A stretch of 64,000 nucleotides of DNA, taken from Adenanthera pavonina (Eukaryota > Streptophyta > Magnoliopsida > Fabales > Fabaceae). The stretch spans positions 15,130,501-15,194,500 of the forward strand of contig JAIVEN010000012.1 of assembly GCA_026686845.1 (NCBI GenBank), given 5' to 3'. Below, in pieces: positions 37,922-50,900 of the stretch; within the stretch, counting starts at the first letter, position 1; every line of letters begins with the position of its first letter. The notes beneath the pieces were generated by a model. That model searched no databases. It was not told where the DNA came from and saw only the letters and a list, made by a program, of their open reading frames with translations. The position numbers and the translations under genes are program-made.

Positions 37922-39094
37922 ATGGCATGTACCAGAAGACAAACTAGAGAAGCAGCTCCTGAACAGGGAGGAGCTCCACAGCAAGATATTCCGCAACAAG
38001 GTACTCCACGATAGGTTGATCCCTTGCAAGTCATTATGAACAGATTGGATCAACAATAGAGAATTATTGAGAATTTATAGAGGACTATAGCAGATCAGAG
38101 AGAACGTCCTGAGGTTAGAACTGAGGTGCCTGTTCAAGGTCCACAACAGCAAGTAGAAATACCAGCTGCAGTGATGAATCATGCAATGATTGACTTTGCT
38201 AATCAACAGAATGTTATAGCTCAGTTCAGGAAGCATTGTCCTCCATCCTTTGAAGGAAAATTTGATGTTCAGGCAGCGGAGGATTGGATACTGAGTCTTG
38301 AAAAGATATTCAAACTAATGGGATGCACCTCTGAGATGAAAGCTTTGTTAGCCACTTACATGTTTGAGAAAGAGGCAGATCGATGGTGGCAAAACACAGA
38401 GCTAATTCTGCAAGCATGTAATATACCTCTGACATGAGAGATATTTTTAGAGTATTTCTATGATAAGTACTTCCCACTGTTAGTAAGAGATGAGAAGGAA
38501 GCGGAATTCATTATGCTTCGATAAGGAGAAAATCAGTCTGTTGATGAGTATGTAGCTACTTTTATACAGTTACCAAGGTATTCTACATACTTACAGCAAC
38601 ATGATGATGAACGATGGAAGACTGAGAAGCTGGAAAGAGGTTTGAAACTAGCTATTAGAGAAAGAGTAGCACCTATGAAGATTAGAGAGTTCAATACACT
38701 AGTTGAGGTTAGTAGGATCACTGAAGGAAGTTTGAATCATAAAGGCTTTATGTTTTCTGTCCCAACTAGTACAAGAAGAGTTACATATGAAGAAGGAGAA
38801 TCAAGTAAGAAAAGAAAAAGGTCATGGAATAATAGAAGAGGTAGAAGGGGAGGAAGAAGAGGAGGAGGATGATTTATACAAAGGGATGTGCAGAAAGACG
38901 TACAGAAAGAAGCTCCAGTGTGTGAGCAATATGGCAAGACACATGGTGGAAGACCATGTTTAGCTGGGCAAAATGTATGCTTCAGATGTGGAAAATCTGG
39001 ACACTTTGCAAGAGATTGTAGAGTTGATATAGTAAGGACTAGACCACAAGCACAAGGAAAAGTCTTTGCTCTTACACAGCAGGAGGCTCGATAA
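37922..39094 (+). pseudogene. gag: Chromovirus gag
   Basis: From the Met at 37922 the reading passes through a retrotransposon gag (capsid) domain, clearest at 38190-38750 (FRKHCPPSFEGKFD...AEDWILSLEKIF), and a basic run (KKRKRSWNNRRGRRGGRRGG), to a CCHC zinc knuckle CFRCGKSGHFARDC at about 38980-39025. In-frame stops occur at 38057, 38078, 38435, 38522 and 39092, each explicable by C-to-T change at Gln or Trp codons, and the region 37922-38060 also shows frame breaks. Gag would form virus-like particles in the cytoplasm. Confidence 0.88.
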
Positions 39095-39115
39095 TCACCC
39101 AATCTCATTGAAGGT

Positions 39116-42100
39116 ATGATTAAAGTAAATGATTGTCTTTTGCATGCCTTGTTTGATTCAGGTGCTAGTCATTCTTTCATTTCCTATAAATGTGCTAAAG
39201 GTTTGGGTCTAATAATCATTCAATTACCATATGATTTGCATGTGTCCACACCTACTGGTAATCAAGCAACCACATCTCATGTCTGCCTAAATTGTATTGT
39301 ACAATATGAACATTGCTGCCCCATACTAGATCTTATATGCATGCCATTCCTAGATATAGATGTCATAATAGGCATGAACTGGCTCTCTGCCAATAATATT
39401 CTCCTCGACTGCAAAAACAAAGTCCTAATCTTGCCTACCCCAGAAAGTATTCCAATTACTGAGACTAAGCTAAATTTTATATCGACCGCTCAAGCTGAGA
39501 GATGCTTGGGAAAAGGATGTTCACCCTACTTAGTTTTCTTTTCAGTCAATGTGGAAGTTGATGAAGATATTGAAAGGATACTAGTGGTAAAGGAATTTCC
39601 AAAAGTATTTCCAAAGAATTTTAAAGATTTACCATCAGAAAGAGAGGTTGAATTTGCCATAGACTTAACCCTAGGAACGGGCCCGATATCCAAAGCACCA
39701 TATAGAATGGCCCCACCTGAGTTGGTAGAATTAAAGAAGCAAATTGAGGAGTTATTGGAAAAAAGATCCATTAGACCTAGCGTTTCTCCATGGGGTGCTT
39801 CAGTATTATTTGTAAAGAAGAAAGATGGGAACCTCCGATTATGTATTGATTATAGGGAACTGAACAAAGTGACAATAAAGAATAAATACCCCTTACCTAG
39901 AATTGATGACCTATTAGATCAGTTGGCTGGTGCCACTATGTTTTCAAAAATTGACTTACGATCAGGGTATCATCAACTATGGGTAAAGGCAGAAGATGTT
40001 CCTAAAACTGCTTTTAGAACTCGTTATGGGCACTACAAATTTTTAGTGATGCCATTTAGTCTAACGAATGCTCCTGTAATTTTTATGGACTAATGAATAG
40101 GATTTTCTAGCCATACTTAGATAAATTTGTTGTGGTCTTTATTGATGATATATTAGTGTACTCTAAGTCTTTAGAGGAGCACAAAATACATTTGAGAATA
40201 GTCTTGACAGTTTTAAAAGAAAGAAAGCTATATGCTAAACTAAGTGTGAGTTTTGGCTCACAGAGGTATGGTTCTTAGGGCACGTCGTCTCCAAGGACGG
40301 GGTTGCAGTAGACCCGAGTAAAGTAGATGCTGTCCTAAAGTGGGAGTGACCCAAGACTGTAACTGAGATAAGAAGTTTTCTTGGTTTAGCTGGCTATTAC
40401 AGACATTTCATACAAGACTTTTCTCGAACCGCATTGCCACTTGCAAAACTTACTCAAAAAGACAAACCTTTTGTGTGGGATAAGAATTGCGAAAATAGTT
40501 TTCACAAACTAAAGCACAGGTTAACTACTCCACCTGTATTAACTATACCTAATCCAAAGGAACCTTTTATGCTTTATACAGATGTAAGTAAGCACGGACT
40601 GGGATGTGTACTAATGCAGGAAGGTAGAGTGGTAGCTTATGCTTCTAGACAATTAAAACCATATGAAAAAAACTATCCCACTCATGATTTAGAACTTGCG
40701 GCTATAGTGCATGCTCTCAAGATCTAGAGACACCATCTTTATGGTGGAATAGTAGAAGTGTTTTGTGACCACAAGAGCCTTAAATATTTAGAAGATTAGA
40801 AAGAATTAAATGCGAGGCAAAGAAGATGGATGGAGTTGTTAAGAGATTATGACCATTCTATTAAATACCATCCAGGAAAGGCTAATGTAGTGGCTGATGC
40901 ATTGAGCAGAAAAACTATTCACATAGCCTACATGATGATTTATGAAATGAAAATGTTGGAGGATTATAGGGACATGCATTTATTTTTACAGTTCCATGAG
41001 ACCAGAATTGGCAATGAATTTTTAAATGATTTATTTAAAGTCCAGCAAGAGGATGAGTTCGTATAGTTAGTTAAAGAAAAGCAAAGGCATGGAGAGATGC
41101 AGGGATTTAATGTATCAGAAAATGGCTTAATGAGATTTCAAAAGAGAGTTTATGTACCACCAGTAGCAGAGATAAGAGAAAAGGTTTTGACAGAGGCACA
41201 TCAGAGTAAATATACTATCCATCCAGGTATTATGAAAATGTATCATGATTTAAAGAAATTATTTTGGTGGCCTGGTATGAAAAGGGATATTACTCAGTAT
41301 GTGTGTAGATGCCTGGTATGTCAAAAAGTAAAAATAGAGCATCAGAAGCCTGCTGGATTGTTACATCCACTAGAGATCCCAAAATGGAAATGAGACAGTA
41401 TTTCAATGGATTTCATAATGGGATTACCTAGAACATCGTCAAGATATGATGCAATCTAGGCAATTGTGGACAGGCTAACGAAGTCAGCACACTTCTTAGC
41501 CATGAGGTCAACATCTACACTAGATAGATTGGCACAACTGTATGTAAAAAAGATAGTAAGATTACATGGAGTGCCAAGCAGTATCATATCAGATCGAGAT
41601 CCAAGGTTTACTTCAAATTTTTGGAGATTATTGCAGCAAGCCTTAGGTACTAAATTAAGGTTCAGTACAACATATCATCCTCTGACTAATGGATTGATTG
41701 AAAGAACAATTTAGACAATAGAGGATATGCTAAGGGCTTATGTGCTAGAGATGAAAGGAAACTGGAATATATTCTTTCCTTTGGCAGAATTTGCTTATAA
41801 CAACAGTTATTATTCCAGTATACAGATGGCACCTTATGAAGCATTGTATGGTAGGAAGTACAGGTCCCCACTTTGTTGGACATAATTGAGTGAAAGGCAG
41901 TTGATAGGTCCGGAGATCGTAGACCTAACTTCCATACAGATTGAAATGATAAAGAAAAAGCTATTAACAGCTCAAAGTAGACAAAAGAGTTATGCAGATC
42001 AAAGAAGGAAGCTGTTGGAATTTGAAGTAGGAGACTGTGTATTTCTTAAAGTATCTCCCACAACTGGAGTTGGTCGATCTCTCAAAACGAAAAAGCTTAG

Positions 42101-42446
42101 TCCCAAGTATATTGGACCTTTCGAAATCCTTTCAAAAGGCAGACCTGTAGCTTACCAGTTAGCCCTACCACCAAATTTAAGCCAACTTCACTGTGTCTTC
42201 CATGTCTCTCAATTAAAGAAATATCAACCAGACCCTTCACATATTATAGAATATGAATGTATTGACTTACAAGATAATCATTGCTTTAATGTATTACCTG
42301 AAAGAATAATAGATTATCGAGTCAAACAGCGAAGAAACAAGGACATTCCTCTAGTGAAGATGGTCTGGATAGACTTATCTACAGAAGAAGCAACCTGGGA
42401 GATGGAGTCACACATACGACAAAAGTATCTAGCACTGTTTACATAA
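39116..42446 (+). pseudogene. pol: Chromovirus pol: protease, RT, RNase H, integrase, chromodomain
   Basis: Aspartic protease motif DSGASHSFIS lies near 39155. Reverse transcriptase runs from about 39700; a 1-bp deletion near 40091 shifts the frame, after which the catalytic FIDDILVYS is read at 40135-40165. RNase H is at 40430-40800 (LYTDVSKHGLGCVL). Integrase has an H2C2 zinc finger (41190-41330, CRCLVC) and core DDE residues at about 41465 and 41600. The C-terminus 42340-42440 (VKMVWIDLSTEEATWEME) is a chromodomain. Stops at 40108, 40725, 40797, 41064, 41391, 41457, 41712 and 41884 inactivate it. Confidence 0.93.
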
Positions 42447-42481
42447 GGTATGTTTTAAATTTTGAGGACGAACTTTAATTT

Positions 42482-42495
42482 AAGAGGGGTAGAAA
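42482..42495 (+). other. Chromovirus polypurine tract
   Basis: AAGAGGGGTAGAAA directly before the 3' LTR, the plus-strand primer position. Confidence 0.88.
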
Positions 42496-45007
42496 TGTAA
42501 TATTCCAAGGTTTCACTGGATACTATGTAATAAAAGAGGACATAATTGATGATAACGTAAAATGTACTAGGAATTCATGAAAATGGATAGATACCATTTT
42601 GCGTGAAATAGGGTAAAGAGATTATTTTTCCCGGTTGGATGGAAAAATGTAAAAATTATATTTTTGCCTCTAAAAAACTATAAAAATGACAATCATGTCT
42701 CAAAAGTATTAAAAGTGACGCAGGGAAGAAATAGAAAATTTTGGGAGAAAATTACACCTAGTGACCCGAAAGTTTCAAAAATTATAATTTAACCTCGAGT
42801 CAAGGGCAATTTTATAAATATGTAAAATTACTATCAAAACGAAGCCCTCAATGAGAGAAGTCCAATGGCATATGGCACTGAGAGTTAATGTTTGAGAATA
42901 AAGAAATAATCAGTGTCGAGTGTCCAAAAGTAATAGTAAACCGATAAAGTAAACCGTGGGCCCTACCGATGGTTAAAAAGAAATCAGGTCAAGATATGGG
43001 CCATACACAGATACCATTTGTGATGGGATAAATGTGGAAACATAAAAATAAAATTAGAATAGTCTTGTAACCAAAAAATGCTAAATTAGTATAAAGACGG
43101 TTTTATTTTTGGACACTTCTCTCTCTCTCTCCCATACGTGACTTTTGCTGCAGCCATATGACTCAAGTAATATTGTAATATATTTTGTAATACTTCTTGA
43201 AGAAGTATGTGAAAAAGTAACCATGATTAGCAAAAATTGACTTTAATTAATTAAGTGATTAGCCACTTAATTAAACCACTTAACCACTCATTTCCCACTT
43301 CATTTCACCAGCTCTTCCAGCAGCAAAAGACCAAAAAGAAAACGTAAGAGAAGGAGGAAAGAAGGAGAAAAAGAAAGAGGGAAAATCCAAGGAAATTCGA
43401 AGCACAAGTTAGTAAACTTTAATACTACTACCTTAAGCTTACTATCTATGGTTTCCAAAGCATGATTTATGGTTTAGTTTGCTTCCTTTATACCTTAGGG
43501 TTTCAGCCAAATTGGGTTTTTAGCATAGGAATGAGTTTTGGACCATGAAACTTAGGAAAAAGCATAGACTAGATACTAGAAGCATAAATCCATGGATGGT
43601 TTGAAGTGATTTGGAGGAAATTTATTTAATCATTTTGAGATAATTTTGGCCAGAACAGGGGAAGTATTTAGAGTTGGAATTTCATGATTTTGACCTCAAA
43701 AATGGATTCCCCATGGTCCAAAACCTTAAGAACAAGTATGTTGTACAAAGAAAAAGCAAAGGAAAACAAACTGAAAAATTTTGGGTTTTAGTGTTATGGC
43801 ATTGTATAATTCCGAAAAACCAATGGCTAAATTGGTTCAATGATGATATGATTAGGTCCAAGGAAGTGTTAAGTGCCTCAAGAAGTGGCATACCAAGTTT
43901 GGAGAGCAAGGGAGCATCATAAGTTAGTTGATTTCCCATACTAGCATTTTGTTATTATGTTTATTTTCAATGTGCTTTATGCCTTGTCATATGATTGCAA
44001 TGATATTTTGAGATGATTTATGTGCATTGGCTGAGTTGATTGAGGGGCATTGAGACCCTGGGATGTCTATTTTTCAAAACAAAGCTCTGCCAAAAATTTT
44101 ATGAATTCATATGACATAAATCTGTTAATGTATTCAAAATGTGTTATCTTGATGTTTTCATGCTTAATGTGATGATGTGATGGAATGTTGGGTGTTAACT
44201 ACTGAGATTCTTTGAATCTCACCCTCCCAAAGATTAACCATGAATAGGTAGCAACAATGGCAAGACCACCAAGGAAGAGAAAGGAAAGGAGAAAGAATTT
44301 GGCCATTAAGTTGATAATCCTAGCAATGGCCATGAGCTTTGACCTTTTGTGTAATTTTGTAAATGTGATGTTAAGTACATTTCTTCAAGTTTTTGTAATG
44401 TCTTAGGTCTTAGCTAAAGTATGGTATGGTATGAAAATGATATATGGCCATGTAAATATTTTATGGCTTTTGTTTGGTAAAGTAGTAAGAGGTAAAAGGT
44501 CATCTTGACCTATGTAGTGTAAACATACCACTATTTGGACTTTTTGATGTATAAAAGTATAAATGATGTATATGGTTTAAAAGTAGACATGAAGAGCTCT
44601 CAAATGGTCTAAAGAACACTCTGATTGGATGTGTGTACAATATTTGGCGAATTTTTATATTTAATCCCAATTAAAAGGATTATTTTGCAGTTTTCATATA
44701 AATTGTGAAATTTCACAGAGTTTGCTATACAGATTAGTACTATCATTGCTCTGAATTGTATTTTTCTGATGTAGACAAAGTTATAAGCTATCCCTAGAAA
44801 CTTGAATCACATATATACGATTTCTATTGATTTAGTTATGATTTTCCAAAGTTTAATCGGAATAAATAAATTCGATTAAATGAATAGTTCCCAAAGTTGA
44901 GAAAAATTTATTATGGCTATTATTGTGATTCAAGATCCTACTATGATATAAATAGACTTTTGAATGATTAAATACATGGGAAATGGGCCCATAAGAGAGG
45001 TGTTACA
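42496..45007 (+). repeat. Chromovirus 3' LTR
   Basis: Begins TGTAATATTCCAAGG and ends GAGGTGTTACA. Compared with the 5' LTR it lacks about 50 bp near 43110 (after GACGGTTTTA). The short frame at 43674-43922 corresponds to that at 35079-35288. Confidence 0.95.
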
Positions 45008-47840
45008 ACGATATTGTCAGCCGTGTTGAAGCTATACAACTTGAAAGCAAGCAATGGATGGAGTGATAAAAGCTTCACAGAATTGCTTGCACTTTTGAAG
45101 GATATTCCGCCAGAGGATAATGACCTTCCTAGCCAAACATATGAGGCTAAACAAATGCTAAGCTCTATTAGAATGAGCTATGAGAGGATACGTGCTTGTC
45201 CTAATGATTGCATTTTATTTCGGATGGAATTTGCATCATTAGAAAAGTTTCATAAATGCAATGCCTCACGATGTAAGAAGAAAGAATCGAGTCCAATGAA
45301 GGTAGTATGGTATTTTCCCGTCATACCTGGATTTAGATGCATGTACTACAGTGTGGAGAATGCGAAGCTCTTGACATGGCATGCAGATGAAAGAATTAAA
45401 GATGGGAAGGTTAGATATCCTCTAGATTCTCCACAATGGAAATTAATTGATCGTGATTATGAAGACTTCGGGGCAGAAGATAGAAACCTACGCCTTGCAT
45501 TATCTACTGATGGAATGAACCCACATGGTATGTACAGTAGTACCCATAATACGTGGCCTGTGATTTTGGTGATTTATAACTTGCCTCCATGTCTATGCAT
45601 GAAGCAAAAATTCATGATGTTGTCTTTGTTAATTTCTGGACCTAAAGAACCTGAAAATGATATAGATGTATACTTGGCTCCACTAATTGAAGACTTGAAG
45701 CTATTATGGGAGAGTGGTGTGGAGGTGTATGATTGGTATAGGGAGGAACCATTCAATTTGAGAGCTATGCTATTTGGTACAATCAATGATTTTCTAGTGT
45801 ATGGGAATTTGTCTAGATACAATATCAAAGGAGAATTTGGTTGCCCTATATGTGACGAAGGCACACAATCCATTCGATTGGAACATGGTGGGAAATTTGT
45901 CTTTCTCGGGCATCGGAGATTTTTGCATCAGGGACATCGTTATAAAGGGTGGAGAAAAGCATTTGATGGGAATATAGAAGAAGGAGGAGAACCTGTGCCG
46001 TTAAACGGTGAGGACCTATTTCAAAAGGTACAACATTTGGATAACAACTTCGGGAAAGCTTTTGTGAGACACCTTGGGACAAGTGAATGGAAGAAAAGGT
46101 CAATTTTCTTTGAATTTCCATATTAGAAATCCTTTTATGTAAGATACTTCCTTAATGTGATGCAAGTAGAAAAAAATGTATGTGATAGCATTATTGGTGT
46201 GTTACTCAATGTGAAGGGAAAGACCAAAGATGGTAAGAAGGCGAGATTGGATTTGGTTGCTATGGGAATTAAAGGAGAATTGGCACGGATCAAGGAGAAA
46301 CGGCATACTTATCTGCCTCCAGCTGCTTATACTTTATCTAGAAAAGAAAAAATCACTCTTTGTGAATTCCTTGATGGAGTTAAAGTACCGAAGGGGTACT
46401 CATCAAATATCAGGAATCTTGTATTTACAAAAGACTTGAAGTTAAAGGGCCTAAAGTCTCTTGATTGTCATGTTTTGATGGAGCATATGATGCTGATGGG
46501 TATACGATCCATTTTGCCGAAAAACGTGTGAGGAACAATCATGAAACTATGTTTCTTTTGTAAGTCTATTTGTAGCAAAGTCATTGACCCTAGGAAGTTG
46601 CTCACATTGCAAAGACAAATTGTTGTCACTTTGTGTGAGCTAGAGATGTATTTCCCGCCTTCATTCTTTGACATGATGGTTCACCTAACAGTACACCTCG
46701 TTAAGGAAATACAAATGTGCGGCCCAGCTTATATGAGGTGAATGTACCCGATTAAGCATTACATGAAGATATTGAAAGGGTATGTGGAAAATTGAAGGAG
46801 ACCAGAGGGATGTATTGTTGAAGGTTACATAGCCGAAGAAGCTGTTGAATTTTGTACTGAATACTTATTGAATGTTGATAACATTGGGCTTCCGAGGTCT
46901 CGTCACTTGGGAAGAACAAGTGATGAAGGGATTCGGGGAAGTGAAATAGTTAGTATCTCTAGGACACAGTGGGAGCAAACTCACCTGTATGTCTTGCACA
47001 ACTCAGATGAGGTTGATGAATTTGTGGAAATGCACAAGGAGAGAATTCAAACCTTGAACCCCAATAAGAATGAGAGTTGGATTTCGACAGAACATAATCA
47101 ACTTTTTATACATTGGTTGTGATATCACATTATCTTGGAGTTGGAGAGGAATAGTAATTCAGTTTCGGACAGGTTGAAATAGATAGCTATGGGTCCAAGC
47201 ATGTATGTACTCTCTTACACTGGTTATCTTATCAATGGGTACACATTCTATACAAAAGAGCAAGATGATAAGAGTATAATGCAAAATAGTGGGATAACTC
47301 TTATAGCTCAATCAATGCATATATCTAGCGTTAAAGACAAAAATCCCATTTTTGCACCCATGTCATACTTTGGGGTAATTGAGCACATATGGGAATTGGA
47401 CTACATCTCATTCCGGGTACCTGTCTTCAGTTGTAAATGGGTTGACAACAACAACCGCCTTCGAGTTGATGATTTAGGGTTCATTCAAGTAGATCTTAAT
47501 AGGGTGGGGTATAAAGATGAACCTTTTATTTTAGCATCTCAAGCTCAACAAGTGTTTTTTTATCACTGATCCTGCTAATAAGAAGTGGTCCATTGTTATG
47601 CTAATGAACAAAATAATTGACAACTTAGATGATGGTCCAGACTATCAAGGTGCGGATATTGAGGATGATCCTTTGCATGAGACATCACTTGATACTGATC
47701 CTGGTGGAGATGATACCCTTTATGTGAGAGATGACCATCAAGAAAGTACTTGGATTTGGAAAAGGGGACGAATTAGTCAACATCTGAAAAGAAAGAGGAA
47801 AAGGTTTGAATTACCGAATATATGTTATTGTTTGCTATAG
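45008..47840 (+). pseudogene. CACTA transposase gene, main part (TNP2, DUF4218, DUF4216)
   Basis: The frame resumes after the second ACGAT copy. TNP2 transposase spans 45014-46130, with the catalytic-type motif STDGMNPHG near 45510 and a CPICDEG Cys pair near 45840. DUF4218 follows at about 46430-46850 (VVTLCELEMYFPPSFFDMMVHL), then DUF4216 at 47350-47640 (FGVIEHIWELDYISFRVPVF). The encoded nuclear protein would cut and join the element's ends. Breaks: stops at 46124 (Trp codon), 46529, 46739, about 46792 and 47120, and an extra T in the run at 47555-47562 that shifts the frame. Confidence 0.93.
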
Positions 47841-47971
47841 TTTGAATTTTATTTCCTTCGACATGTATAATTTTGTGATGCTTTATTATTTTTTTTATGT
47901 TTTATATTTGCTTTAAATTCTTTTTCCATCTTTGATATCTTACATGTTTGTTGGAATTTTATTGTAGGTAA

Positions 47972-50900
47972 ATGGCATCCCTTTCTTATCACAATGATGA
48001 TTATGGTGGTGATGATGATCAAGAAGAGCTACAGAAATATATTAAAAAGTACCGGTGTGGCTTGACTGTGTTGAAAGAGGTGATACGGGCTCGAGATACT
48101 CGCCAGAAGATTCATGTAGAATGGAATCGCAAAGGCAATCCAATACAAAAGGGTGGACAAAAATTGAGCAGCTACATTGTGGTCGCTACGAAGTTCAAGG
48201 TTCCAATCTCCCATCCTCATAAGGATTGGAGGAAAGTCCCTGATCCTGTGAAGAATAGCATTTTCGAAGATATAGAGGTAATACTATAGTATGTCATTTG
48301 ATTATAATGTGTATAGATATATACAGATAATAATTCTTTTCGGTAATGCATGTTGCAGTCTGCTTTTAACATAAATAATAGTCACAGGTGTCACATATAT
48401 ATGAAGGCTGGAGTGGCACTACAAAATTTGTAGTCTACTCTCACTAGATTCTTCCTAAGAGATGAAGTAGGCAACTTTCTTGGTCATCCCCCTTGGTTGT
48501 TTGAGTTGTACATTACATAGGAACATTGTGATGCTTTTGTTACGAGGTGTCGTGAAGAATCTTTTCAAGTAAACCATTTCTCTCATTGTTGTTCTTCATT
48601 TAATTTTAATACATATATCTAGTCATTGAATAAAATTCTGGTTTGATGTGTGCATTAATAACATAGTATGTCATTTCATTATAATCTCATTGCGAGTTTT
48701 TTGTTAGACTAAACTTAATCATATGTACCTCATCTTAATTTTTGTTAGACTAAAGCTAATCTTTTGTATTTCTTTATAGGAATTAAGCCAAGCCAACAGT
48801 GACAGAGCCAAGAAGTAGCAATACCCTTATAAAGGGGGTCATCAAGGATACCACGGTATAGAGGATAAGATGGTACGTGCTTTTATAGCTTATTTTTCTA
48901 TGAATGACACTTCTTTTCAAATACTTACACATTTGCTTATTTGTCATCATACATAGCAATCAAAGGAGGGGTCAAAAGGGAGGGAAATCGAAAACCATGA
49001 GCTATGGATAGAATCTCGCGAGAACAATGATAGGATAATTGGCAATGAAAATGTTTGGAAAGTTGCCGAGTCAATAGTTAGTATTATTGTATTATATATT
49101 TTATTTACATATATATTTTCAAATACTTATTATTTACAAATATTTACATTTTGTTTCTCTTCCTTCCACAGAATGAACTCTCTAATTCCATGCCTCACGC
49201 TAGTGAGGAGGAAAGCATTAGGCATGATATACTTGGTAAGGCACTAGGAGCCCCTGAGTATCCTGGTCATGTTAGGGGGGTAGGGTTTTGTTTGACACAC
49301 AAAGCCTTTTTTGGGCCTCAATCATCATCGGATGCTGCCAAGGTTGCCTGATTGGAGGCTATTGTTCAGGAACAACATCAAACTTTATCTTAGATGCAGC
49401 TCTGATTAGCTGAATTGACGAACATGGTGCTTCAACTGCAGGGAACGCAAGGGACTCCACCAGAGGCGACTATTGCCAAAGATAGTTGCACTGTTACCCC
49501 TCAGGAACTCCCTCAGGTAATTGCTGTCATTAACAAGTTAAGAGATAATTTTTTTACCCCTAATAAATGGTTGATTTCCAATGCATTGGTTGGAACAAGG
49601 TCAATCATATTGCCAGTTATGATTAGATACACCTAATCGATGGGTGGTTGCAGAGGGGTATGTGCATAATAGCCCTGAAGAGATGCTTCACAATGCACCC
49701 GTACTTACAAACCATCTAAAAGTGTCGATTGAGGTAGTTAGGGAGGAGGTTACTAGGTTTCCTATTCCTGCAGGGGACATGGAAACAAAAGGAATGGCAT
49801 TGGGCAGCTTCGTAGCATGGCCTGCAGACCTCATCACTGCTGCTCCATCAGTAAAGGTCTGTTAGTTGACAGTGTGTAAGACTCTTGGTAACTAAAAGGA
49901 TTAAAATATCATGTTCTGTGCTGTACTCTTTCTAATGTTTGCCTCCCAAGTATTTACAAATTCTTCTAGTTGTGTTGATGAATAAGGGCTAATCTGGCTG
50001 GATTTTCTGTTAATTGTATCTATATGGAAATTATATGACTTAACAATTTGTTAATAATATAACCATAAGAAAAGTGATAGCTGTTTCATGCAATGGTTGT
50101 TTTATGCTTTTAGCTCTGATGTACACTTTCAAAGACAAACTACATGTATGCTATCTATTCATTAACATGTATCTTTAGTTCTAATATGATACTAAATTGA
50201 TACTAGATGTACTGAATGAGCCACTAGAGACTGAGGTTGTGTTTAGAGGACCTATAGAGATATCACATGTATCTTTAGTTCTGTGTATGATCTTTATGTG
50301 AAATTTCATAACATGATTACCATGGTTAATCTCAAAATTTCCCACTTTGTTGCTTAGTTGAAGGGGAAGAGTAATGTCCGAGGGTCAGGACAATCAAAGA
50401 AATCAGTAGCTCTACCACTCATGCAACTGCCCAAGCATACAGTTCCAGACACTTTTCGAAGGATGATTGTCAAGTTTCTACCACATTCGCTTAAGGGAAA
50501 AGTTGAAAAATGTGTGAAATTTGACAAGAATATTTATAATAAAGTTGTATTTGAAAGTATCAATGCTGAAATTGTTAATTACATCATCCATCAGAAGTGA
50601 ATCGAGGTTGCGAATGTTAACTTGTACATAAGGTACTTGATATTAATCTACTTATTTTAATTTTTTTCACTTTCAGCCTTCATATTAACCTATGTTGTTT
50701 TTTATTTTGTTTCTATTCAAGACACCTCTATGAGACATTATTGGTGCCTTGCAATCTTATAAACAAATTTATATTCATCCATCTTGAAGAGGTAGCTACT
50801 TATGTTCCAAAATTGTCAGACAGTAAGATTACTGAACAGCAGTACTTAATTGCTGATGCATTCATTGCAAGGGTTGACAAATATGTCTTATTCTTGGTTT

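Larger units (their letters stand above)
33812..45007 (+). mobile_element. Full-length Ty3/gypsy chromodomain retrotransposon (TSD ACGAT)
   Basis: Two long LTRs (33812-36372 and 42496-45007) enclose a tRNA-Met primer site, an extra 5' coding region, gag, and pol in the order protease, RT, RNase H, integrase, chromodomain. This order and the chromodomain place it among plant chromoviruses, probably near the Tekay group. The 5-bp duplication ACGAT is perfect (33807-33811, 45008-45012). The LTRs differ: about 8 of 91 bases at their 5' ends and 4 of about 79 in a later stretch, plus a ~50-bp deletion in the 3' copy, so insertion is not very recent. Many stops make it defective. Confidence 0.95.
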
